A stretch of DNA of 36,293 nt from positions 1 to 36,293 of the forward strand of contig CADCWO010000183.1 in the NCBI GenBank assembly GCA_902806435.1, given 5' to 3'. Positions 19,790-27,745 of this stretch are shown one piece after another; positions within the stretch are counted from its first letter, which is position 1, and each line of letters opens with the position of its first letter. The DNA comes from an uncultured Synechococcales cyanobacterium. GTDB taxonomy: Bacteria > Cyanobacteriota > Cyanobacteriia > Thermosynechococcales > Thermosynechococcaceae. The notes under the pieces were generated by a model. The model did not search any database. It worked only from the letters and a program-made list of their open reading frames with translations, and had not been told where the DNA came from. A program made the position numbers and the translations under genes.

Positions 19790-22012
19790 CTAACTGAGAA
19801 TCTTGCCTTCATGGAGATACCGGCTCAGGGCGTCCTCCAGAGGCGGCAGCAGTACACCTCGCTCGCTACCGAGAACACTGTAGCTTGGGCGAGCAGCAGC
19901 AAGCCCCAACTCTTGAGTGGGACGAGCTTCTAGGCGACAGGCATCGACACCTGCGAGCTTAGCGCTCATTTGAGCTAGATCAGACCAGGCGATCGCGCTC
20001 GGGTTTGCCAGGTGCCATACACCGTACTCCCCGTCAATTAACAAGTCGAGGCTAGCATTTACTAGATCCGGGATATAGGTGGGCGAGACAATAGCATCCT
20101 CGGCAGCGACAAAAGTCTGCCCTGCCGCCAATTGACGCAGCGCAACCGTAACAAAATTGTGCTCATCCCAGGGCCCAAAAAAGGCACTGGCACGAACGAC
20201 CAGCGCAGACGGCAGGGCCTCCAAAACCCGGATCTCTGCCTTTGCCTTGCTGCGGCCATATACATTCAGGGGGGAAACCAGGTTACTCTCCACATACGGA
20301 ATAGAACCAGCCCCATCAAATACTAAGTCTGAGGAAAAAGTGAGCAGCGCTACGCCATGCTGGGCACACAGCATAGCTAAGGTCGCTGGACCATCGGTGT
20401 TTTCGCGCCAGCAGGCATCCTGTTCGTGTTCTGCCTCGTCTACGCGTACGTAGCCAGCAGCATTGACAACTGCCCAAGGATTTAGCTCTGTTAGAACCCG
20501 ATCAACAGATGCTGGGTCAGCAATGTCCATGTCTTGCCGGGTCACCAGGTGGTAGGGAATAGCACGGATATCACACAGCCGGGCAAAAGCACTGCCCAGG
20601 GTTCCCGTGGCTCCCGTGATTACCAGTGGGCGTACCCTGGCGTCCAATCCTGATGCTATCGCTGAGCTGATCTCCGTTTCAGCAAGGTTAACCCTGGCAT
20701 AGGAGCATCCAGGTGCTGGTGGATAAAACATCCGCTCCGGGCGACGCCACCATCCAGGCTGCTCCAAGACCGGGTGATCGTAGTCGCGCCCGGTGGCCAG
20801 AGCCTGTAAAATGTGAGCGATCGCTGTCGGGCGGGGTTTTGGAGAGCGTAGATCAAATACCCCTGGCTCATAAAAGCCATCAGCACGAGTCACCAGAATG
20901 TTCCAGTCATAGGCACCCAGTAGCGACCAAGCAGTCATGGCACGCACATCCACTCCAGTAGAACGTAGCTCCTGCGCTGTCTGCCAGATTTCCTTTAGCC
21001 ATCGCAGTTGCTCTTCTCGGGTACAGCCAAGGTGGGCTTCTGTTACAGCAAGCGGTAATCCATAGCGCTCCCAGGCTTCTTGCAGAAGAACACGGTGCCC
21101 GCTAGCCCCTGGATGATCCACCCGGACTGCTTCCACGTCTGCGTACTGGTGACGATCATTGCCGCCGTGGGACCAGGTAGGGTAACGATCCATCCGCTCG
21201 TCTAGGAAGCGATCGCTCGTCAGGTAGTGGTTAATCCCGATCACATCTGGAGGGCAAGGGTGGTCCAGGAATAGCTGGAGTTCAGCCTCTTTGATGCCAC
21301 ACTCCAATAGATAGCCCCCTGTAAGTTGATCAGGAGTGAGGCGACCGCATAGTAGATCCAAGCTCAACCAGCGGCGCTCGTTCTCCAAGGCCGCCTGGTA
21401 AGCCAAGAGCGGCGTACTGAAAATCTTAGCTAAGTCCTCGGTCTGGATTAGTTGGGCGGCGGGGTTGACCTCGCGAATTGCCTGCATCGAGAGCGCGATC
21501 GCGCGGCATTCGGTCAATAAGGCCCGAGCAAAGGTCAGCCCATCCCGACCGTGAGGGTACCAGTGGCCGTACAAACCACTAAAGCGGGCTGTTGTCAGTG
21601 GCTCATTGACGGGAGTGTAATGTTCCACCCAGGGATAGCGCTGGGCAAATGCCCCGGCAAACTCCGCTAACCCTTCTGCAAACGCCGGGTCAACCAGACT
21701 AGTGTGACGAGGACCGCTGCCATGGTGGACAAAGCCAACAATCGGGCGAATACCAAGTTCACGTAAGCGCTGCAGGCGCTCATCTGCCCAGGACCAGTCA
21801 GCATTCGCTACCCCATTGGGTGCGGTGCGCTCCCACAACACTGGGTAGCGGATAGCGCTAATCCCCAGTTCTGCAAACAAGTCAAGGTCACTAATGCGCG
21901 TGGCATGACCGTTGCGCTCAAGCTGATCAAAATACTGATCCCCAACGCGGTTCACGGTGGATTCTACCCCGGCCCACACCTCAAGGGGTCGTATTGTCGA
22001 CGATCCTGGCAT
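19790..22012 (-). CDS. Fusion: GH1-like glycosidase + RmlD-like sugar-nucleotide reductase
   Basis: 740 residues from ATG 22012. That ATG overlaps the previous stop as TAATG and has AGGAGG upstream (22019-22024); an in-frame start at 22054 is rejected. Residues about 8-410 form a GH1-like barrel: WAGVESTVNRVGDQYFDQL, RYPVLWERTAP, acid/base Glu137 in HYTPVNEPLT, GINHYLT, nucleophile candidate Glu325 in LAVTEAHLG, and a late AWSLLGAYDW. Residues about 460-740 are a Rossmann domain of the RmlD type: ITGATGTLGSA, VVNAAGYVRVDEAE, FSSDLVFDG, catalytic VYGRSKAKAE (Tyr585, Lys589). A role in polysaccharide synthesis or trimming is likely; whether the reductase half acts on dTDP-4-keto-rhamnose is unproven. 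The GH1 nucleophile motif is divergent from the usual TENG. Confidence 0.9.
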   Translation of the reverse strand: MPGSSTIRPLEVWAGVESTVNRVGDQYFDQLERNGHATRISDLDLFAELGISAIRYPVLWERTAPNGVANADWSWADERLQRLRELGIRPIVGFVHHGSGPRHTSLVDPAFAEGLAEFAGAFAQRYPWVEHYTPVNEPLTTARFSGLYGHWYPHGRDGLTFARALLTECRAIALSMQAIREVNPAAQLIQTEDLAKIFSTPLLAYQAALENERRWLSLDLLCGRLTPDQLTGGYLLECGIKEAELQLFLDHPCPPDVIGINHYLTSDRFLDERMDRYPTWSHGGNDRHQYADVEAVRVDHPGASGHRVLLQEAWERYGLPLAVTEAHLGCTREEQLRWLKEIWQTAQELRSTGVDVRAMTAWSLLGAYDWNILVTRADGFYEPGVFDLRSPKPRPTAIAHILQALATGRDYDHPVLEQPGWWRRPERMFYPPAPGCSYARVNLAETEISSAIASGLDARVRPLVITGATGTLGSAFARLCDIRAIPYHLVTRQDMDIADPASVDRVLTELNPWAVVNAAGYVRVDEAEHEQDACWRENTDGPATLAMLCAQHGVALLTFSSDLVFDGAGSIPYVESNLVSPLNVYGRSKAKAEIRVLEALPSALVVRASAFFGPWDEHNFVTVALRQLAAGQTFVAAEDAIVSPTYIPDLVNASLDLLIDGEYGVWHLANPSAIAWSDLAQMSAKLAGVDACRLEARPTQELGLAAARPSYSVLGSERGVLLPPLEDALSRYLHEGKILS

Positions 22013-24465
22013 TATTGTCCTCCTGCGACGGTTTCCAAGCGCTGTTTGCGACACAGCTGAGCGTATATTGTCAGTGCCTGTGCCACAACTTGGTCCATGT
22101 TGTAGTACTTGTAGGTCGCTAATCGCCCAACAAACTGAACACCCGGCGTGGCATCAGCTAAAGCCTTATATTGCTTGTAGATTTCGGCATTCTCGGGGCG
22201 CGGTACTGGGTAGTACGGATCACCTTCCGCCTGTGGATACTCATAAACGATGCTGGTTTTAGCATGCTCCTGACCCGTCAGGTACTTAAACTCCGTGATC
22301 CGGGTATAGAGGTGTTCGTTCGGGTAGTTAACGACAGGGGCTGACTGGTACACGGGTGCATTATGCGTCTGATGCTTGAATTCCAGGGAGCGGTAAGGTA
22401 GTTTACCGTAGCGGAACGCGAAGAATTCATCCACAGGACCGGTGTAGATCATCTCGCGGTACGGGATTATCTCCTGGATTTCGTGGTAGTCCGTGTTCAG
22501 CATGATCTTGATGTTCGGGTGGGACAACATCTTCTCGAACATCCGGGTATACCCATGCAGGGGCATTGCCTGATAAGTATCGGTGAAGTAGCGATCGTCG
22601 CGGTTGGTGCGGGTGGGAACGCGCGCCGTAACCATCTTGTCCAGTTCAGAAGGGTCAACGCCCCACTGCTTGAGGGTGTAGCCCCGGAAAAACTTTTCGT
22701 AGAGTTCCCGACCCACTTTGCTCACAACCACATCCTCTGAGGTGCGAATATAGGGCTTCTGCTCTGCGACTGAAGCAAAGAACTCCTCCAGCTCAAATGA
22801 GGTAAGGCTGAGGCCGTAGAGCTGGTTAATCGTGTTCAGATTGATCGGGATCGGAACCAGCTGCCCATCCACACTGGCTAAGACGCGGTGCTCGTAGGGC
22901 CGCCACTGAGTGAAGCGCGAGAGGTACTCGAAGACCTCGCGGGAGTTGGTGTGAAAGATGTGCGGGCCATACTTATGCACCAGCAGGCCAGAATCGTCGT
23001 AGTGGTCGTAGGCATTTCCAGCAATGTGCGATCGCTTGTCCACAATCAGGATCTTTTTACCATCACTGGCTAGCCGCTCCGCTAAAACGCTCCCGGCAAA
23101 CCCCGCGCCAACAATCAGGTAGTCAAACATCGCATCTTTGTCCTTAGTAGGGGTAACTGCACCTGCCTTGAGCCTGCTGGAATGGTGGGTATCCAACGTA
23201 GACTTCACAAGCTGCATCATCCGTGACCAAGTGTGATCCCACGACGTCTTTTCGAGGAAAGCATCAACGCGGCTAAGCCAATCTGACTGATCAGTGGCAT
23301 CCTGCATGGCAGCTTCCGCTGCTGAAACAAACTCAGCCACGGTGTCCGCGATCCTTACCATACCCTCCTGGCCATAGGGACGAACTACATCCAAAATCGA
23401 TGTAGACACAACAGGCTTGCCGGCGGCGAGGTATTCTGGGGTTTTAGTCGGGCTAATGAAGCGCGTTGACTCGTTGCGGGCAAACGGCAGCAGAGCAACA
23501 TCCCAGCCAGCTAGGTATGCTGGTAGCTCCTGATAGTCTTTACTGCCCAAGTAATGGATGTTCTGGCGGCGTGGTAAAACTGTTGGGTCTATTTTGGCAA
23601 CCGGACCCATGATCACTAACTGCCAGTCGGGTCGTGCCGCCGCAATGCCGTCCAGCAGGTCCAGATCCATCCGTTCGTCGATTACCCCATAGAAGCCAAG
23701 CCGCGGGTGGGGAATATTCGCCTGGTCCACTGGGTCTGCTGCTTGATTTCTAGCCTGGGCAAAGTGTGCCACATCTACACCGCTGGGAAAGGCATAGATA
23801 TTTAGGTGCTGGTCCTGCTTAGCTTCGTAAAGGCTCTGCCCGCCTGTAAATACTAGGTCTGCACGGCTAAACAGTTCAGCTTCATAGCTTCTCAAGATGG
23901 GCGGCGCCTGCTTAAATGCTGACAGCTCATCCATACAGTCATACACGATCGCCTGTGGTTTCAAATGGCGTGTAAAGCCCATCGCCATAGGTGTGTAGTA
24001 CCAGAGGATATAGTTGCCGATGTTTTGCTCTAGGAACAAACCATCAACTAGTTCTTGTTGAGCTGTGGTCACTTCCTCTTTGCTCAAACCCTGGCTGAGG
24101 TGCGGTACGACAACCCACACTCCATCTTTACTCAGACTGACATCTAGCCATGCTGATCGATCAGCACTCAGAACTGGTTCTTCAATAAAGAATACTCGTT
24201 GCTGTTGAGCACAGCGACTTAAGAGATGTTGAGGCCTCTGATAGACAAAGTTCCAACGTAAATGGGACAGGCAAACCAGATCAGGCACGTTTGGCGAGGC
24301 AATTCCAGCAGCTTCAAGATCCTGACTGGATAGGTCAGAAAGCTGTGTAGCTTTGCTGGAATCTAGGACCATACCCCTACTCGAGCCAACTTCAACGGGA
24401 CCCGGAGACGATTGAACCTGATGGAGCTGAGATGTTTTATCATCACTCTTTCCGGTATTACTCAT
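22012..24465 (-). CDS. Fusion: glycosyltransferase + UDP-galactopyranose mutase
   Basis: 817 residues. Residues 1-60 are a polar, probably disordered leader. Residues about 61-430 are a GT-B glycosyltransferase (LVCLSHLRWNFVYQRPQHLL, HPRLGFYGVIDERMD, LPFARNESTRFISPTKTPEYLAAGKPV). Residues 446-817 are a complete UDP-galactopyranose mutase: FAD-binding YLIVGAGFAGS, KRSHIAGNAYDHYD, KYGPHIFHTN, KQWGVDPSELDKM, MPLHGYTRMFEKM, TGPVDEFF and PYRSLEFK. UGM converts UDP-Galp to UDP-Galf, using reduced FAD. Met446 (23130) begins a standard-length UGM, and AAGGA lies upstream, so internal initiation is conceivable. First gene of the operon: a single chain could make UDP-Galf and transfer it. Confidence 0.93.
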   Translation of the reverse strand: MSNTGKSDDKTSQLHQVQSSPGPVEVGSSRGMVLDSSKATQLSDLSSQDLEAAGIASPNVPDLVCLSHLRWNFVYQRPQHLLSRCAQQQRVFFIEEPVLSADRSAWLDVSLSKDGVWVVVPHLSQGLSKEEVTTAQQELVDGLFLEQNIGNYILWYYTPMAMGFTRHLKPQAIVYDCMDELSAFKQAPPILRSYEAELFSRADLVFTGGQSLYEAKQDQHLNIYAFPSGVDVAHFAQARNQAADPVDQANIPHPRLGFYGVIDERMDLDLLDGIAAARPDWQLVIMGPVAKIDPTVLPRRQNIHYLGSKDYQELPAYLAGWDVALLPFARNESTRFISPTKTPEYLAAGKPVVSTSILDVVRPYGQEGMVRIADTVAEFVSAAEAAMQDATDQSDWLSRVDAFLEKTSWDHTWSRMMQLVKSTLDTHHSSRLKAGAVTPTKDKDAMFDYLIVGAGFAGSVLAERLASDGKKILIVDKRSHIAGNAYDHYDDSGLLVHKYGPHIFHTNSREVFEYLSRFTQWRPYEHRVLASVDGQLVPIPINLNTINQLYGLSLTSFELEEFFASVAEQKPYIRTSEDVVVSKVGRELYEKFFRGYTLKQWGVDPSELDKMVTARVPTRTNRDDRYFTDTYQAMPLHGYTRMFEKMLSHPNIKIMLNTDYHEIQEIIPYREMIYTGPVDEFFAFRYGKLPYRSLEFKHQTHNAPVYQSAPVVNYPNEHLYTRITEFKYLTGQEHAKTSIVYEYPQAEGDPYYPVPRPENAEIYKQYKALADATPGVQFVGRLATYKYYNMDQVVAQALTIYAQLCRKQRLETVAGGQ
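22019..22024 (-). promoter_or_regulatory. Shine-Dalgarno inside the UGM gene end, coupling the next ORF
   Basis: AGGAGG, six bases before the ATG of the GH1-RmlD gene and overlapping the last codons of the UGM fusion. With the TAATG stop/start overlap (22014-22010) it points to translational coupling. Confidence 0.75.
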
Positions 24466-24697
24466 ATTTTTTTGTCCTGTCCGTTAGATACACACTGTTT
24501 GCCATCACAATCCCTACTCCCTACGACGACCATTCACCCAGCCTTACTTCCTAGCCGTGAATAGAAGCCAGACTTAACTTTCCTACCCCTTACAACGCAA
24601 GAGCAGCAGGATACAGGCACCTCAGGATGGTACAAGTTAGTCTTATAGGCACAAAGAAGCACCTCTGGGTAGTAGGAACTGTCCCACTTACCTAAGC

Positions 24698-24719
24698 AGG
24701 AAGATTTGAAATCTTGCCT
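24698..24719. repeat. Inverted repeat AAGATTT-G-AAATCTT in divergent promoter region
   Basis: A perfect 7-bp arm pair around a single central G (24701-24715), extended by AGG/CCT with one bulge. It could be an operator for a dimeric regulator of the Galf operon, about 235 bp upstream of its start codon, or a chance palindrome. Confidence 0.4.
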
Positions 24720-25103
24720 AGTACCTATAACTAGTACTTGATGATATGGAAAAGGCAACCTGGCTAATTTAGCCTTCTCACTGATACTTCTGCTGCAAGC
24801 TCTGCCTCTAAGAGGTGCAGTATAGATTTATGACTACCTACTATCTGAGCGGGCCACGTTATTTGTTAAATCTAAAGCTTAGAAAATAGTCTGACGAGCA
24901 AGCTCACCCTAACATTCTCACAAGAGCTCAGGAGTAGTCATCCTTCCCACGGTTGATTCATAAGTCAACCAAAGTTAGAAAAATTCATAAACAAGTGTGT
25001 TCTTGAATACAACTCAAACCCTGTTGCGACTGATCACACCCTCTGGTGAAAGCTGCTCCAGGACTCGACAGGTCCTTTTCTGAATCTACTCACTGGCAGA
25101 GCC

Positions 25104-25109
25104 TATAAT
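25104..25109 (+). promoter_or_regulatory. Candidate -10 element TATAAT for the phosphoketolase-like gene
   Basis: Perfect TATAAT in an AT-rich patch, 130 bases upstream of the ATG. No matching -35 hexamer was found at normal spacing, so it would be a -10-only (type 2) cyanobacterial promoter at best. Confidence 0.25.
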
Positions 25110-25238
25110 CAAAACTTATAAAATTTTTCGTGCTTATTACAAGTAGCAGTGAGTAGCAGCGCAACCTTGGCATCATGGTTGTACCATCAAAATTGAACGA
25201 TCGCACCCCAGCTCAGTTGTTTTAGATAGGTATCGAGC

Positions 25239-27446
25239 ATGACCGCAGTTAGCTCAAGCAAGACTTCAGCGCCGGCTTTTTGTGAGGGAATTCAGTATTT
25301 TGGTGAAGCACTGCCCGGATTTGAGAAATATCAAAATCCCGCGATCGCCGAAGCAAGTTCCGCCATTGCTGACCCTACTGATCAAGCGGCAGTCTTCCAA
25401 ACGCTCTTAGCAGCGGATGCCCTGCGTTACCTGATCCTACAGACAACGGCTAGTAAATCCTCCGGTCATCCCGGTGGTTATGCCAGTTGTGCCGAAGGCT
25501 ACGCCAGCTTGTTCATGCTTGGTTACAAGAATGTGATGACGGAAGTCGGGCACCACGCCCCGGGGTTCTACAGCGCCATGTTCTTGGACCGCTCTCTGGA
25601 GGAGATGGGGATTGAGACTGTAAAACAACTGGGCGAGCGCTTCCGGGAGCGCCACGGACTGCTAGGCCACCTATCTGGCCAAATCCCTGGCCTGCTTTCT
25701 CCCGCTGGTCCCTTGGGTCAAGGGCAACACTTTGCCATGGCTGCTGCCTTGCTGCACCAGGAGACATTGTTCCCGTTCACGGTGGGAGATGGCGGCTTAG
25801 GTGAACCCTACATTGTCAGTGCCATGGCCCACTTCCACACAGCCTTCCCCAGTGTCACTAATTTCTTGCCCATCCTAGTTTGGAACGGTTACAGCCAGGA
25901 ACACCACAGCATGGTTTCCACCCAATCTAATCAGCGGATGATCAGCTACTGGCGGGGCAACGGGTTTGAAGAAGTGATCCTAGTCAATGCCAAAGACTTT
26001 GATGACCAAAATCAGTCCGGCGACTATGTAGATAGCACCCTATTTTCCTTCGAGCAACGATTGGCCTTTACCGCCGCTGTCCTTAAGGCAACGGATCAGG
26101 CAGCTAAATCTGCTCTAGGCGGCAAGCTGACAGTGCTGATCGTCAAGCAACTTAAAGGTGCCGGAGTGCATGCCCACGGCTCCAAATCTCATAACCTGTA
26201 TGCCCACCACACCTTAGAGCATGAAGACGTTGTGGGTGGTCTGCAAGAGCGGGCCTTGGCCCCGGCAGCCTGGGAACTAGTCCGCACAAATTTTGAACGG
26301 TCTGGGGGTGGCCCGGCTGCTCGTACCGCAGTCACAGAATCCGTGCTTCCCCTGCCGGAACTTGGAGAACTCCCCCTAGATGAGTTCCCGGTAGGGGGTA
26401 ATAAACAGATTGCAACGACAGCCATGGGGCGGCTGGTGGCGAAAGTGGGAGAGCAAGATCGCAACTTTCTGGTCACAAATGCGGATGGTAATGAAGCTTC
26501 TGGAATTAGCAATATCAATCAAGCCCTGCAAATTATTCACCCCACTAGCGATCCTCTCTATTACCAAGGTCCTGGCGGGCAAGTCTATGAACCGTTGAGT
26601 GAAGATGCCTGCGCGGGGTTAGCTGCGGGGTTGGCGTTAATGGGCAGTCGCAGTTTGTGGTGTTCCTATGAATCCTTTGCGGTGAATGGCTTACCGATCT
26701 GGCAGACAGTGACGCAGGCGATGGCAGAACTGCGCCGTCCCACTCCCTCGACGATTACCCTCTTTACTGCCGGAGCGCTAGAGCAAGGTCGAAATGGCTG
26801 GACTCATCAACGCCCAGAAATTGAAGCCTACTTCGCGGCGATGATGCGCAATGGCAACATCTTCCCCCTGTTTCCCCCGGATGCTAACTGCATTCAAGTA
26901 GCCTACGAGTGGGCCTTGACGACTAAAAACAAGGGAATTACGATCACAGCCAGCAAATCTCCACTGCCGATTCACACCACCTTTGAGCAAGGTCGCCAAG
27001 CCCTACATGATGGTGCTGTCGTGCTCCAGGAAACGTCGGGCAGCAAGCTAATTGTCTTTGCCGTGATCGGAGATATGCCCCTGATCCCGGTATTTGCGGC
27101 CGCTGACGCGCTAGCGGAGCAAGGTTTGGGGGTACGGATCGTCTCGGTGGTCAATCCCCGCCGCCTCTACCGTGCCCACGATGTTGCTTGGGAAGCCTGC
27201 TCTGAAGCCGACGGAGGCTTTTTGGACGATGCTGGGTTCTCTACGTTGTTTGATGGGGATGCCTTGATTGGCGTATCCGGTGGGGCTAGCGGCTTGCTGG
27301 AACCAATCATGCTGCGGAGTAATGCCAAGCGAGATACCTTTGCCTGGAAGCGAGGTGAAACCACTGCTAGCCCTACGGAACTGATGAATTTCAATGGACT
27401 AACGGCTGAAGCTTTAACTCAACGAGCTGTGGAACTGTTGGATTAA
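25239..27446 (+). CDS. Transketolase/phosphoketolase-like TPP enzyme (diverged XFP paralogue)
   Basis: 735 residues. It looks like a transketolase-superfamily TPP enzyme: ASKSSGHPGGYASCAEG near residues 71-87, LSPAGPLGQGQHFAMAAALL, GDG of the TPP/metal site in FTVGDGGLGEPYIVSAMAHFH, ILVWNGYSQEHH, and in the second domain the activating Glu in LWCSYESFAVNGLPIWQ. FPLFPPDANCIQVAYEWAL parallels the XFP segment [11 protein letters not shown] in the phosphoketolase at 8176-10644. It lacks that enzyme's [11 protein letters not shown] and HEGGELGY motifs and is about 90 residues shorter. From memory, several cyanobacteria carry such a second, poorly characterised paralogue (Sll0529-like). The reaction is unproven: phosphoketolase, transketolase or something else. 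An acid-sugar kinase gene follows 299 bp downstream on the same strand. Confidence 0.82.
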   Translation: MTAVSSSKTSAPAFCEGIQYFGEALPGFEKYQNPAIAEASSAIADPTDQAAVFQTLLAADALRYLILQTTASKSSGHPGGYASCAEGYASLFMLGYKNVMTEVGHHAPGFYSAMFLDRSLEEMGIETVKQLGERFRERHGLLGHLSGQIPGLLSPAGPLGQGQHFAMAAALLHQETLFPFTVGDGGLGEPYIVSAMAHFHTAFPSVTNFLPILVWNGYSQEHHSMVSTQSNQRMISYWRGNGFEEVILVNAKDFDDQNQSGDYVDSTLFSFEQRLAFTAAVLKATDQAAKSALGGKLTVLIVKQLKGAGVHAHGSKSHNLYAHHTLEHEDVVGGLQERALAPAAWELVRTNFERSGGGPAARTAVTESVLPLPELGELPLDEFPVGGNKQIATTAMGRLVAKVGEQDRNFLVTNADGNEASGISNINQALQIIHPTSDPLYYQGPGGQVYEPLSEDACAGLAAGLALMGSRSLWCSYESFAVNGLPIWQTVTQAMAELRRPTPSTITLFTAGALEQGRNGWTHQRPEIEAYFAAMMRNGNIFPLFPPDANCIQVAYEWALTTKNKGITITASKSPLPIHTTFEQGRQALHDGAVVLQETSGSKLIVFAVIGDMPLIPVFAAADALAEQGLGVRIVSVVNPRRLYRAHDVAWEACSEADGGFLDDAGFSTLFDGDALIGVSGGASGLLEPIMLRSNAKRDTFAWKRGETTASPTELMNFNGLTAEALTQRAVELLD

Positions 27447-27745
27447 TCTGGATTGAATCTGGTTACCTTTACTCCTAATCTTTAGGTAGGACTAGAGTTC
27501 TATACCTATTACTATCTGGCCGTTAGAGAGACCTATGCCCCCATAACATCGGTTTGGTCTACCTGGGCGGCAGACTTGGAGATATTTCAGGACGTTACAA
27601 GCCCTGGTGGCGGACATTCCAGGCCTGAAGTAACTGCTTCATTGCCTTAGGCAATCCGGCAGCAGGACTAAACTATCTCAACACGCGGCTCTCAAACCCA
27701 ACTACAGCGATCGCTACGCTAGCTCCTAGTCTCCTCAGGCTTAAC
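27447..27745. other. Intergenic before the DUF1537 gene
   Basis: 299 bases with one HIP1 site near 27708. No ORF or hairpin-plus-T-run terminator was seen, so readthrough from the upstream TPP-enzyme gene is possible. Confidence 0.4.

Larger units (their letters stand above)
24466..25238. other. Long divergent intergenic region
   Basis: 773 bases separate the Galf operon (minus) from the phosphoketolase-like gene (plus). The stretch is AT-rich towards 25000-25150. Only a small minus-strand frame (24534-24758) is present, and it lacks family signs. An inverted repeat at 24698-24719 and a TATAAT at 25104-25109 are listed separately. No tRNA or riboswitch was recognised. Confidence 0.5.

Noticed and set aside
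24534-24758. 74-residue minus-strand frame in the long intergenic region
   Set aside because: Cys- and Ser-rich with no pattern of a real protein and no Shine-Dalgarno.
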